A stretch of 64,000 bases of DNA from the NCBI RefSeq assembly GCF_018128905.1, contig NZ_CP063808.1, forward strand, positions 6,076,001 through 6,140,000. The letters are read 5' to 3'. The notes below the pieces were generated by a model that had not been told where the DNA came from, ran no database searches, and saw only the letters and a program-made list of their open reading frames with translations. The translations under genes were made by a program, and so were the position numbers. This document shows positions 41,908 through 50,779 of this stretch, piece by piece (position 1 is the first letter of the stretch; every line of letters begins with the position of its first letter). The DNA is from Streptomyces sp. A2-16. Its GTDB lineage: Bacteria > Actinomycetota > Actinomycetes > Streptomycetales > Streptomycetaceae.

Positions 41908-43230
41908 ATGAGCGTGGACGTGAACGCCCCGGCCTTTCGCAGGCAGAGATGGGCGGCCAGGACGTCCCTGGCGACGGCCGCCCTCGCGGTACTGCTCCCC
42001 CTCGCCTACGGCGGTCTGGGCGGCGTCCTGCTGCTGGCGGCCGGGCTCGCGGGCGCGGCCGTCACGGCGGCGGCGATGTGGTGGACGCTGACGCGACGCG
42101 GCCCGGAACGCTGGCTGGCGGCGGCGCTGGCGGTCGTCACGCCCGCCCTGGTCCTGGTCCTCTTCGTCATCACCCTGGGATGGGTGATCGTGCTGTCGCC
42201 GGTGCTGTGGAGCATGGCCGTGTGGAGCGGGCGCTACGCACTGCGCAGCGCCGGTACCCGCCCGAAGCGCATGAAGGAGCACCGGGCGCGGTCCGTGCGG
42301 CGGCCCTTCCTGATCATGAACCCCCGCTCCGGAGGCGGGAAGGTCGAGCAGTTCGGGCTGCGGGAGAAGGCCGAACGGCTGGGCGCACGGGTCGTCCTGC
42401 TCGACCCGGAGGAGCAGCAGGACGTGACCGCGCTGGCCCGGGCGGCCGTGGCCGAGGGCGCCGACCTGCTGGGCGTCGCGGGCGGGGACGGCACCCAGGC
42501 GCTGGTGGCCGCCGTCGCCGCCGAACACGACCTGCCGTTCCTCGTCGTCTCCGCCGGCACCCGCAACCACTTCGCCATGGACCTCGGTCTCGACCGCACC
42601 GACCCCGCGACCTGTCTGGAGGCGCTCACCGACGGTGTCGAACTCCGCGTGGATCTCGGCTTCGTCGCGGACCACCCGTTCGTCAACAACGCCTCCTTCG
42701 GCGCGTACGCGGCCGTCGTCCAGAGTCCCGCCTACCGCGACGACAAGATCGGCACGACTCTGGAGCTGCTCCCCGACCTGCTCACCCGGCAGCGCGGCCC
42801 GCATCTGACCGCGCGGGTCGACGCCACCACGATCGACGGTCCGCAGGCCGTACTGGTGAGCAACAACGCCTACCGCACCGGCGACCCGGTGGGCCTCGGC
42901 CGCCGTGAGCGGCTCGACTCCGGGCTGCTCGGCATCCTCGGCGTCAGGGTGGACAGCGCCGCCGAGGCGGCGGCCCTGCTCCTCGACCCCGATCCGGAGG
43001 GTCTGGCGGTCCTGTCCGCCCGGGAGGTCGTCGTCGACGCCGACCGTCCGGAGATCGAGGTCGGCGTCGACGGCGAGGCCCTGGTGCTGCCCACCCCGGT
43101 CCACTGCCGCATCGCGCCCGGGGCGCTAAGGGTCCGTGTCCCGAGGAAGCGACCAGGTGTGCCGGCCAGGCAACCGCGCCTGAACTGGCGGCGGTTGCGC
43201 AAGCTGGCGGCGCCGGCCGGCCGGGGGTGA
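41908..43230 (+). CDS. diacylglycerol kinase-type lipid kinase with N-terminal membrane helices
   Basis: Seen: 440 residues. Three N-terminal hydrophobic helices (about 20-105) precede the DAGK catalytic domain, with FLIMNPRSGGGKVEQF (nucleotide loop), VAGGDGTQALVAA (GGDGT) and VVSAGTRNHFAMDLGL. Known: phosphorylates diacylglycerol, sphingoid bases or other lipids with ATP. Start: ATG 41908 after GGAGGAGCAC. The membrane part is unlike the soluble YegS/DgkB forms. It ends 7 bp before the convergent glycosidase gene. Confidence 0.85.
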   Translation: MSVDVNAPAFRRQRWAARTSLATAALAVLLPLAYGGLGGVLLLAAGLAGAAVTAAAMWWTLTRRGPERWLAAALAVVTPALVLVLFVITLGWVIVLSPVLWSMAVWSGRYALRSAGTRPKRMKEHRARSVRRPFLIMNPRSGGGKVEQFGLREKAERLGARVVLLDPEEQQDVTALARAAVAEGADLLGVAGGDGTQALVAAVAAEHDLPFLVVSAGTRNHFAMDLGLDRTDPATCLEALTDGVELRVDLGFVADHPFVNNASFGAYAAVVQSPAYRDDKIGTTLELLPDLLTRQRGPHLTARVDATTIDGPQAVLVSNNAYRTGDPVGLGRRERLDSGLLGILGVRVDSAAEAAALLLDPDPEGLAVLSAREVVVDADRPEIEVGVDGEALVLPTPVHCRIAPGALRVRVPRKRPGVPARQPRLNWRRLRKLAAPAGRG

Positions 43231-43237
43231 CGGGCTT

Positions 43238-45832
43238 TCAGTCCCCGAGGGCCAGCGGTGTCACCGTGACCTGGTCGATGACGGGGGCGTAGGCGGAGCG
43301 CCGGCCGAACCCGTTCCTGGTGTCCCCGACGTCGCCGGCGAAGTCCGGGAGCTCGTCCGCGGTGAAGGTGAGCGTGTTCGGGCCCGGCCGCAGGGTGACG
43401 GGCACGGACAGGTTCCAGAAGTTGTTGAAGTGGAAGGTGGTCGGGAACAGGACGCGCCGGGCGGGCGCCCCGTTGACGCCGATGTCGGCGTGACGGCAGA
43501 CCGGGTCCGGGTTGTAGTGGGTGGAGGGGGGCTGCTCGCCGTTGGAGTAGCGGATCGTCAGCGCGTGGCGGCCGGCGCGGTCCGCCGTGACGGTCAGGGT
43601 GAGCGCGTTCGCGGGTCCGGCACCGACGCCGTCGACCGCCTTGCCGCCCACGGCGTACGGGAACCCGGCCACCCTCGCCGCGCCGGTCATGACGCCTTCC
43701 TCGGCGGCGTACACGGTGGCCGGCAGGAGACCGCGCGAGGGGCCGATCCGCAGCCGGTCGACGATCAGCCGGTCCGACGTCCCGGTGACGGTCACCTTGT
43801 TGACGCCTCCGGCCAGGAAGAGCGGTACCGCGCCGCGCTCGACACGCCCGGTCTCCTCGCCGTTGACGCTCAGCACGCCCTCCCCGGGCCCGAGCGCGTC
43901 GACGGTCACGGAGGCCTCGCCGTCGTCGGTCGCGTGCACCCAGAAGGTGACGGTGCCTCCCCGCGGGAGCACGGCGACCCCGGGTCCCGAGGCACCGCGG
44001 TGGGCGTGGCTGACCCGGGCGCCACCGGCGAGGTCCGCGAACTCGGCGTCGTACAGCGCGATGTCGTCCTCCTCCCGCAGCACGAGGTCCAGCTTGTCGA
44101 CGGCCGCGTCGCCCCTGGTCGCCCCGAGGTCGGGGTCCTGGGCCGCGAGGGTGATCCGGTGGCGGCCCGCGGTGAGCTCCGCGCGGGTGTCGGTGTGGCC
44201 CCAGACCGCCGGCTTGTAGCCGAGCGGCAGCCGCAGTTCGCGCGGGTTCTCGCCGTCGACGCGCAGGAAGACGTTGGTGGGCCCCTGTTCGCGCACCAGG
44301 TCGGCCAGGTTGTGCGAGCCCGCGAACACCATGAGGTCGTACGTCCCGGCCTGCGGGACCTCGACGTCGAAGGCGAGCACACCGTCGGAGCCGGTGCGCA
44401 GTCCGCCCACGTGGTAGCCGCCGGAGGTGGCGAACCGGTCGACGGCGGACGGCGACCCCTCGGGCCCGTTCCTCGCGTAACCGCCGCCCGTGTAGCGGGC
44501 GTCCTCGGCCTCGTACGTGTGCCGCCAGCGCACCGCGGGCGGCAAGGACTCGGCCCCGTTGCCGCCCGGCGACAGGATCACCTGGTAGGCGGACATCGCG
44601 TCGAGGCCGTCCAGACGCACCGTCACCTCGCCGTCGTGGACCGGGAGTTCCTCGTCCCGCAGCCGCAGGGGCGGTGCTCCGGCGCCCACTTGGCCCGTCC
44701 AGCGGATCTCTGTGAGCCGTACGTGGACCACGTCCCCGAACACCTCGGCGTCCACGCCCTCGAACACGATGTCCGCCGTGCCGTCCGCTCCTCCCAGCAG
44801 CGCCCGGGCCTGGCGCTTGTCCCGGTCGAGGGTGGCGACGCCCTGAAGCGTGTACTGCACGTTGGGGTGCGGGGCGACGACCCGCACGGTGTTCCCGCTC
44901 AGCTGTCCGTAGGCGTTGTACAGCCACCACTGGCCGTTGGCCTTGTTCGCCTCCACCGCCGAGTCGTTGAGATTGCCCGCGATGTTCCAGTAGGCGAGGT
45001 CGGCGTCGACCTTCGACTCCTCGATCGCGGCGATCCACTGGATCATCTGGCCGGGGACTGAGACGTGGTAGTTGTGCGCGTACTCGTTGATGTTGACGGG
45101 CAACGGGCCGATGCCCAACTCCCTTTCCAGCTCCCGGTACTTGGCGACGTTGGTGCGGACCTCGGCGGGCGAGGACAGTTCATGCCAGGTGACGATGTCG
45201 GGCAGCACGTCGTGCGCCTTCGCGAACTCCAGGAAGTCCCTGACCTCGGGGTACAGGACGCAGGTGTTGGGTCCGGCCACGCGCGCGTGCGGGTCGAGGT
45301 CCTTGATGAGGCGGTGGGCGGCCTCCCAGGCGGCGAAGTAGTGCTCCGGTGCGGTCCGCCAGGAGACCCGGTCGTAGCTCCACTCCCCCTCGCCGAACAT
45401 GTTGCCCTCAGGTTCGTTGAACGGCACGTACACGATGTGGGACCTCGACTCCCCCAGCGCCAGGACGTGTTCGACCTGGCGGCGGATCACGTCCAGGTGT
45501 CCGGCCAGTCGCTCCGCACCGGTGGCGCCCGGCCACTCGTACGGAAACCCCCGGTAGAAGTCGGGCAGGTAGACGTAGACGTCCTTGCCGCCCGCCGCGA
45601 CGAACGGGGGCAGGATCTCCAGGGCGTCGCCGCCGGGGTGCTGGGCGCCGTCCTGGGCCTTGGTCGTCACCGTGCGCGGGTACATGCCCTCGACCACCAC
45701 ACGGCTGGGCACGCCGTCGCCGTAGAGGCCGTAGAGCGTGCCGCTCGCCCCTCCGTGGAAGGGGCCGGTCTCGGTGCCGAGGTCGATGGTGAGCTTCTCG
45801 CGGGCGGGACCTTCGGCTGCCACGGCATCCAT
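43238..45832 (-). CDS. large glycoside hydrolase (GH39/clan A-like) with CBM domains, no signal peptide
   Basis: Seen: 864 residues. N-terminal TIM barrel (about 15-370): acid/base Glu140 in IVYVPFNEPEGN, nucleophile candidate Glu250 in VNINEYAHNY, as in clan A retaining enzymes. C-terminal beta-sandwich modules (about 460-600 YEAEDARYTGGGYARNG, and a second at about 710-860) look like CBM6/35-type domains. Known: clan A covers GH5, GH39 and GH30 and retaining hydrolysis. No secretion signal is visible, which is unusual for a CBM-bearing enzyme. Start: ATG 45832; GTG 45823 has better RBS spacing (AAGGA). Confidence 0.7.
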   Translation of the reverse strand: MDAVAAEGPAREKLTIDLGTETGPFHGGASGTLYGLYGDGVPSRVVVEGMYPRTVTTKAQDGAQHPGGDALEILPPFVAAGGKDVYVYLPDFYRGFPYEWPGATGAERLAGHLDVIRRQVEHVLALGESRSHIVYVPFNEPEGNMFGEGEWSYDRVSWRTAPEHYFAAWEAAHRLIKDLDPHARVAGPNTCVLYPEVRDFLEFAKAHDVLPDIVTWHELSSPAEVRTNVAKYRELERELGIGPLPVNINEYAHNYHVSVPGQMIQWIAAIEESKVDADLAYWNIAGNLNDSAVEANKANGQWWLYNAYGQLSGNTVRVVAPHPNVQYTLQGVATLDRDKRQARALLGGADGTADIVFEGVDAEVFGDVVHVRLTEIRWTGQVGAGAPPLRLRDEELPVHDGEVTVRLDGLDAMSAYQVILSPGGNGAESLPPAVRWRHTYEAEDARYTGGGYARNGPEGSPSAVDRFATSGGYHVGGLRTGSDGVLAFDVEVPQAGTYDLMVFAGSHNLADLVREQGPTNVFLRVDGENPRELRLPLGYKPAVWGHTDTRAELTAGRHRITLAAQDPDLGATRGDAAVDKLDLVLREEDDIALYDAEFADLAGGARVSHAHRGASGPGVAVLPRGGTVTFWVHATDDGEASVTVDALGPGEGVLSVNGEETGRVERGAVPLFLAGGVNKVTVTGTSDRLIVDRLRIGPSRGLLPATVYAAEEGVMTGAARVAGFPYAVGGKAVDGVGAGPANALTLTVTADRAGRHALTIRYSNGEQPPSTHYNPDPVCRHADIGVNGAPARRVLFPTTFHFNNFWNLSVPVTLRPGPNTLTFTADELPDFAGDVGDTRNGFGRRSAYAPVIDQVTVTPLALGD

Positions 45833-45957
45833 CCTTCGTTCGACATTCCGTACGACAGTCGATGATCCGCACCGACCTGGACGAACGTAGGAAGCGCGGG
45901 TGGACCGCGTCAACAGGCGGCGGGCTTCGAAACTTCCGAAACCGCAGGTCGGGGGCG

Positions 45958-46497
45958 TCAGGCGCGGAGCACGCCCAGGCTGCCCTCGAGCCGGCCGAGC
46001 AGTTCGCCGAGCCGGGCGGCGAGTTCGTCCCGCGCCTCGGGGGTCAGCACGGCCAGGACGGCCGTCTCGTAGGCCAGTTGCTCGGGCAGGATCCCGTCGA
46101 CCAGGTCACGTCCGGCCTCGGTGAGCCGGACGTGGGCCACGCGCCGGTCGCGGGTGTCGCCCCGGCGCTCGACCAGGCCCCGTTCGGTCAGCTGCTTGAG
46201 GCGCTTGGTGACGGCGGCGCCGGAGGAGAAGGTCTCGCGGGCCAGGTCGCCGGGGGTGAGCTCGTGGCCGGTGCGGCGCAGAGCGCCCAGCAGGTCGAAC
46301 TCGGGGCGGCTGAGACCCGCCCGGCGCAGGGGGGCGTCCTCGGCCTGCTGGAGGAGGGCGGCGCAGCGGTTGACGCGGCCGATGATCTCCATGGGGCCGG
46401 TGTCGAGGCCCGGGTGGACGGTCTGCCACTGCCGGACGACGGCGGCGACGGTGTCGTTTCTCGTCGGGTCCGCCGGTCGGCCGTTCGGTGCCGTCAT
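45958..46497 (-). CDS. MarR-family transcriptional regulator
   Basis: Seen: 179 residues. Winged helix with LTPGDLARETFSSGAAVTKR and wing RRGDTRDRRVAHVRLTEAG. Known: MarR repressor responsive to phenolic or aromatic compounds. Start: ATG 46497 overlaps the FUSC stop (ATGA), so the two are co-translated. The FUSC partner is an aromatic-acid exporter family, so this protein most likely senses aromatic acids. Operator candidates lie upstream of the FUSC gene. Confidence 0.88.
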   Translation of the reverse strand: MTAPNGRPADPTRNDTVAAVVRQWQTVHPGLDTGPMEIIGRVNRCAALLQQAEDAPLRRAGLSRPEFDLLGALRRTGHELTPGDLARETFSSGAAVTKRLKQLTERGLVERRGDTRDRRVAHVRLTEAGRDLVDGILPEQLAYETAVLAVLTPEARDELAARLGELLGRLEGSLGVLRA

Positions 46498-48089
46498 GGA
46501 CGTACGCCCTCCGCTCTGTGGTGCCGGATCGTCGCGGCGAGCGTACGGTGTCCGGCCCGCTCGGCGTGCACGACCCTCTCCAGGGGCAGGGCGCGCAGCC
46601 ACCATTCGCCGGATGCCGCCTCGACGGTCGCGCGCAGGTCGACCAGGGCGGTGGCGAGGGCGCGGCGGGCGGTGTCCAGGGCGCCGAAGTCGGGGTGCGG
46701 CTCGGCCAGGAGACGGGCCGCGTGGTCCCGGGCGCGTTCCACGGCGGCCAGCGACAGCTCGACACGGTCGCCCGCGCGCCGGTTGGTGACGGCCAGGGCG
46801 GCGACGAATCCGGCCAGCGCCCCGACGAGGGTGTCCACGACCCGGTCGGTGATCAGCCGGCCCGGCTCCTGGTACCCGGCGAACTCGGTGATGAGCAGGG
46901 CCATCGGGGTCACACAGATGCTGCCGAGCCAGTAGTTGCGGCCGATGAGCGCCTCGGCGCCGAAGTTGAGGGCGAGGCAGCACAGGACGAGGGCAGCGGG
47001 CCCGAGGTGGGCGAGCGGGACCAGGGCGGCGAACACCAGCACCCCGACGAGGTTGCCGACGACCCTCTGCACAGCCCGGCTCCAGGTGAGGGTGACATTG
47101 GCCTGGTAGAGGGAGGCCGCGGTGACCAGGGCCCAGTAGGGGCGACCGACGCCGAGCGCCAGGGCGGCGTACCCGGCGAGGGCGCAGCCCAGGGCGGTGC
47201 GCACGGCGATCGGGGCGAGCATGCGCCACACCGGATGGGCGGGAGCGGTGAGTTCGGCCTCGGCACCGAGGAGTTCGTCGGCGGCGAGGAGTTCCTCGCC
47301 TTCCGTCCGCGGGACCGGTGCCGTGCCGCGCAGTGCGCGGGCCCAGGCGCGCAGGCGGGCCCGGTCGGCGTCGGCCGGGGCGGCGAGGGCGACCTCGGCA
47401 CGCACGACGAGGCGTTCGAGGGCACGCCGGGTCTCGGAGCGGGCTCCGGCGGAGAGCAGGGTCTGCCAGGCGGCCTGGACGGCGGCGTGGGCGGTTGCGC
47501 TCACCGGGGAGCGCGGGTTCTCGGCGTGCGCGGCAGCCGCGTCGAGGGCACGGGCGGTGGCCCGGCGCTCCGGGCCGTGCGGCCGGAACAGGCCCGGCGC
47601 CATGCCGACCAGCCAGGCCCAGCCGCCCGCCGCGAGGGCCAGGGCGAGGTGGCCGGGGACCTGGGGGAGGGTCTGCGGGACGAACAGGGAGGCGGAGCTG
47701 ATGAAGGTGAGCACGACATGACCCGGCGGGCCGATCCGGGTCGCGTCGCAGAGCGTCTTCTGTACGGCGGCCACGAGCGCCCCGACGGTGACCAGCACGA
47801 CCGCGCTGCCGGTGAGGGAGGCGGCGACCAGGCCGACGCCGAGTCCTGCGACCATGCCGAGCACCACCCCGGCCAGCGCGCGGGCCCGGGCGGCGTAGGG
47901 CCGGTTGTGGGCGTACAGCGCGCACAGGGACCCGGCCATGGTGTACATCGCCAGGTCGAGCCGGCCGAGGGCCAGCAGGGTCAGGTTGGGCGGGGCGACC
48001 GCGACCACCACGCTCAGGGCGGGCTTGAACCAGATGTCGGAGGGCCTGCCCAGGCGCAGCACACCGGCCAGCGGGAGACGAGCGTTCAT
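46494..48089 (-). CDS. FUSC-family aromatic acid exporter-like membrane protein
   Basis: Seen: 531 residues with two clusters of about five membrane helices separated by a long cytoplasmic domain (about 170-320), plus a C-terminal cytoplasmic tail with RRAGDRVELSLAAVERARDH. Known: FUSC/YccS/AaeB family, efflux of p-hydroxybenzoate-type acids. Start: ATG 48089, with AAGG nine bases upstream. First gene of a MarR operon, with overlapping palindromes before the start. Confidence 0.85.
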   Translation of the reverse strand: MNARLPLAGVLRLGRPSDIWFKPALSVVVAVAPPNLTLLALGRLDLAMYTMAGSLCALYAHNRPYAARARALAGVVLGMVAGLGVGLVAASLTGSAVVLVTVGALVAAVQKTLCDATRIGPPGHVVLTFISSASLFVPQTLPQVPGHLALALAAGGWAWLVGMAPGLFRPHGPERRATARALDAAAAHAENPRSPVSATAHAAVQAAWQTLLSAGARSETRRALERLVVRAEVALAAPADADRARLRAWARALRGTAPVPRTEGEELLAADELLGAEAELTAPAHPVWRMLAPIAVRTALGCALAGYAALALGVGRPYWALVTAASLYQANVTLTWSRAVQRVVGNLVGVLVFAALVPLAHLGPAALVLCCLALNFGAEALIGRNYWLGSICVTPMALLITEFAGYQEPGRLITDRVVDTLVGALAGFVAALAVTNRRAGDRVELSLAAVERARDHAARLLAEPHPDFGALDTARRALATALVDLRATVEAASGEWWLRALPLERVVHAERAGHRTLAATIRHHRAEGVRP

Positions 48090-48110
48090 GAACAACAACC
48101 TTAGCAGGTG

Positions 48111-48132
48111 TTTTACCCGTAAAAAATACGGG
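48111..48132. promoter_or_regulatory. overlapping palindromes, candidate MarR operator
   Basis: TTTTAC-CC-GTAAAA (48111-48124) and CCCGTA-A5-TACGGG (48116-48132) are both perfect and overlap. The stretch is AT-rich and lies 22 bp before the FUSC start, where a promoter would sit. Repression by the operon's MarR protein is inferred. Confidence 0.6.
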
Positions 48133-48256
48133 AACGGCGCCCTGACCTGCTGTGCTCCGTCGCACGCTCCCCGTGTACACCCTTGCGCTCGATTGCGCGC
48201 CGCATGGCCCGGGCATTCCTTGACCGACCGTCGAGGGGGTCGAGGGGGAGGTGGGC

Positions 48257-48787
48257 GTGCACGGACCGGCTTCGCCCGGCTGGCTGCTGGTGGCGCTCTG
48301 CGCGGCGACCGGGGCGTACTGCCTGCTGCGGATGCGCAGCAGCGTCGAGGAGCAGCGCCGGACCGCGGGCGGCGAGGCGCTGATGGGCTTCGGGATGGCC
48401 GCGATGGCCGTACCGGCCGCCGTGTTCACACCTCCGCCATGGGCCTGGCCGCTCTACTCGGCCGTGTTCGCCGGGGCCGCGCTGCACGCGCTGTGGGCTG
48501 CGCGCACGAGCACCCATCATCTGCACCACCTGGTGGGCGCGGGGGCCATGGTCTACATGGCGGTGGTGATGGCGTCCTCCCCCGGCCACCACGGCGGTGC
48601 CGGGGTCCCCGCGGTGACGGGCGTCCTCCTGCTCTACTTCGCGGGATACGTCCTGCTGGCAGGCGCCCGCCTGATACCGGTGACCGCCGGCGGCGGCACC
48701 GTCGGCTGGGGCGACCGCCCCGAACTGGCGCGCGCCTGCCGCCTGTCGATGGGCATCGCGATGGTGGCCATGCTGCTGACGCTCTGA
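48257..48787 (+). CDS. DUF5134 membrane protein
   Basis: Seen: 176 residues with five hydrophobic segments; HHLHHLVGAGAMVYMAVVMA has a His cluster in the membrane. Known: DUF5134 is an actinobacterial membrane family of unknown role. Start: GTG 48257 after GGGGGAGGTGGGC; GTG 48251 is an alternative. Divergent from the FUSC gene. Confidence 0.7.
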   Translation: MHGPASPGWLLVALCAATGAYCLLRMRSSVEEQRRTAGGEALMGFGMAAMAVPAAVFTPPPWAWPLYSAVFAGAALHALWAARTSTHHLHHLVGAGAMVYMAVVMASSPGHHGGAGVPAVTGVLLLYFAGYVLLAGARLIPVTAGGGTVGWGDRPELARACRLSMGIAMVAMLLTL

Positions 48788-48902
48788 GGCGGGCGACGCA
48801 CGCCCCCGCCGCTCGCGTCTCACTGCGTGGCTGCCGGGTGCGGCGATCCACCGCCCGCACCGGAATTCGCCTCAAGGCACACCGGTCGGCGAGGATCGCA
48901 GT

Positions 48903-49574
48903 ATGCACTCGCCGTCCGTCGACTCCCCGCCCCGTCCGCCGGAGCACCGGACCGCCGCCCGCGCGACCGGTGCCCTCGCCCTGTGCTCGCTCCTGCTGCT
49001 CGTCCTGGTCGTGGTCGAGTGGCGGCCACTGCTCACCGTGGACGGCGACATCGCCGACACCACGCACCGCTGGGCGGTCGACGAGCCGGGACTCACCCAC
49101 GCCTTCCGCATCCTCACGGACTGGGTCTGGGACCCCTGGGCGATGCGCCTGCTGGCCGCGGCCGCGGCGATCTGGCTGGTGTGGCGGCGCAATGCCCGCT
49201 GGACCGCCGCATGGCTGGTGGCCACATGTGCAGTGGGCACACTGGTTCAGCAGGTCATGAAGGCAGCGGTCGGCCGCGAACGCCCTGTGTGGCCCGACCC
49301 CGTGGACACGGCCCACTTCGCGGCCTACCCGTCGGGACACGCCCTGACGGCGACGGTCGTCTGCGGTCTCCTCCTGTGGCTGCTCCACCACTACGGCGTC
49401 GGCCGCACCCTGTGGTTCTCGGCTCTGACCCTCGCCGTGGTCTCTGTCGTGGGCGTCGGCCTGACCCGCATCTGGCTGGGCGTCCACTGGCCCTCCGACG
49501 TCCTCGGCGGCTGGCTCCTGGGCGCGATGCTCGTGACCCTGGCGATGGCGGTCCACCAGCGCTACCGGCCGTGA
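48903..49574 (+). CDS. PAP2-family membrane phosphatase
   Basis: Seen: 223 residues with about six membrane helices. The three motifs of the phosphatidic acid phosphatase family are KAAVGRERP, AYPSGHALTA and TRIWLGVHWPSDVLGG. Known: dephosphorylates phosphatidate or undecaprenyl-pyrophosphate-like lipids at the outer face. Start: ATG 48903. No operon partner; the DUF5134 gene is 115 bp upstream. Confidence 0.9.
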   Translation: MHSPSVDSPPRPPEHRTAARATGALALCSLLLLVLVVVEWRPLLTVDGDIADTTHRWAVDEPGLTHAFRILTDWVWDPWAMRLLAAAAAIWLVWRRNARWTAAWLVATCAVGTLVQQVMKAAVGRERPVWPDPVDTAHFAAYPSGHALTATVVCGLLLWLLHHYGVGRTLWFSALTLAVVSVVGVGLTRIWLGVHWPSDVLGGWLLGAMLVTLAMAVHQRYRP

Positions 49575-49603
49575 ACGACGGTCCCGGCCGGGCTCCGCTC
49601 GAC

Positions 49604-49635
49604 GGGACGGCGGGACGGCGGGACGGCGGGACGGC
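49604..49635. repeat. 8-bp tandem repeat (GGGACGGC), four units
   Basis: Four exact copies lie 30 bp after the PAP2 stop. The unit length is not a multiple of three, and the repeat is in a non-coding stretch. Confidence 0.85.
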
Positions 49636-49860
49636 GCGGGGCCGGACCATCGCGTCCGCCGCCGAGCTCGGCACCTGGCCGGACGGGCGCGTGGCGTCCC
49701 GCGGGAGCGAGCACGTGGCCTGCGCGGACGTGGCGGCCGCCGGTGAGATGCACTTCCGGCCGCGGGGGATGCGCTTCCGGCCGCCGGTGAGGTGGGCTTC
49801 ACCCCGCCCCCGCCAACCGGGCTCCCCGTCGACCGGAACAGCGGCCCGTAGGATCTTCGT
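49636..49860. other. gene-poor stretch between PAP2 and HAD genes
   Basis: With the repeat, about 286 bp between the PAP2 stop and the HAD start hold no convincing gene. The rest is G-rich without further palindromes that I could identify. Confidence 0.4.
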
Positions 49861-50553
49861 ATGGCTGCCGTTCTGTTCGACTTCTCGGGAACCCTCTTCC
49901 GCATCGAATCCACCGAGTCCTGGCTGCGTGCCGTCCTGGACGAAGCCGGACTCGCCCTGACCGAGGCCGAGTTGACGCGGGCCGTGCGGGAGCTGGAGAG
50001 CGTGGGGGCGTTGCCCGGTGGGGTGGCGCCCCGGGTGTCGATGCCGGAGGAACTCGCCGCCGTGTGGGGAGTCCGGGACGAGAGCGCGGAGCTGCACCGG
50101 GCCGCGTACACCGGTCTCTCCCGACTCGTCCCGCTGCCGGATCCCGCCCTGCACGACGCCCTGTACGACCGGCACATGCTCCCCGACGCCTGGGAGCCGT
50201 ACCCCGACGCCGCCGAGGTGCTGCACGCACTGCGCGAGCGGGGGATCAGGGTGGGCGTGGTGAGCAACATCGGCTGGGACCTGCGCCCGGTCTTCCGCGC
50301 GCACGGGCTCGATCCGTACGTCGACGTGTATGTGCTGTCGTACGAGCACGGCATCCAGAAGCCGGACCCCCGTCTGTTCAAGACCGCCTGCACGGCGCTC
50401 GGCAGTGAGCCGGGGGACGTCCTGATGGTCGGCGACGACCGGCGGGCGGACGGCGGCGCGGCAGCCCTGGGCTGCGCGGTGCACTTCGTGGACCATCTGC
50501 CGGCGGCACAGCGTCCCGACGCGTTGCGGCCGGTACTCGGCCTGGTGGACTGA
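49861..50553 (+). CDS. HAD-superfamily hydrolase with Ser in place of the second Asp
   Basis: Seen: 230 residues. Motif I is VLFDFSGTLF (Asp7, Ser9), not D-x-D. Motif II VVSNIGWD, motif III Lys in IQKPDPRLF and motif IV LMVGDDRRADGG are in order. Known: in HAD phosphatases the second Asp is the acid/base; dehalogenases and some others lack it. The Ser suggests a different leaving group or weak phosphatase activity. Start: ATG 49861. Single gene. Confidence 0.85.
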   Translation: MAAVLFDFSGTLFRIESTESWLRAVLDEAGLALTEAELTRAVRELESVGALPGGVAPRVSMPEELAAVWGVRDESAELHRAAYTGLSRLVPLPDPALHDALYDRHMLPDAWEPYPDAAEVLHALRERGIRVGVVSNIGWDLRPVFRAHGLDPYVDVYVLSYEHGIQKPDPRLFKTACTALGSEPGDVLMVGDDRRADGGAAALGCAVHFVDHLPAAQRPDALRPVLGLVD

Positions 50554-50588
50554 GCCCCCGGGCCGACGCCTGAACCGACACAGAAAAA

Positions 50589-50639
50589 GGTGTCCGAAAA
50601 CGGGGTGGTCACCCCGCTGGAAGGTCGCCTGAGGACACC
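50589..50639. other. nested inverted repeats between HAD and TetR genes
   Basis: Outer arms GGTGTCC (50589-50595) and GGACACC (50633-50639) enclose an inner hairpin CGGGGTG-GT-CACCCCG (50601-50616). An A5 run precedes the outer left arm. This could be a terminator for the HAD gene, a structured RNA or an operator. No gene is visible in the 226-bp gap. Confidence 0.45.
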
Positions 50640-50745
50640 ATCGGAGCGTATGCTCGCCCACCCTGGACGATCCCCCGCGTCGCCCAGAGCAGGCGGCAGT
50701 CCTGACCAGGCCTTTCGCGGGCCGGTCCGGACGCACTGAGTATAG

Positions 50746-50766
50746 TTGGCTGATAGCCAGTCAACG
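50746..50766. promoter_or_regulatory. candidate TetR operator
   Basis: GTTGGCTG and CAGTCAAC flank ATAGC, a near-perfect inverted repeat (one mismatch per arm) with an inner TGGCT-GAT-AGCCA. TATAGT (50742-50747) overlaps it as a possible -10. It ends 13 bp before the TetR start, fitting autorepression. Confidence 0.6.
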
Positions 50767-50779
50767 CAGGAGTTACAGC

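Noticed and set aside
49562..49753. 63-codon minus-strand frame in the PAP2-HAD gap
   Set aside because: It is made largely of the GGGACGGC repeat and has no family features.
48426..50612. Minus-strand frame of over 700 codons opposite DUF5134, PAP2 and HAD genes
   Set aside because: The translation is Arg/Ser/Pro-rich shadow; the plus-strand genes have all family motifs.
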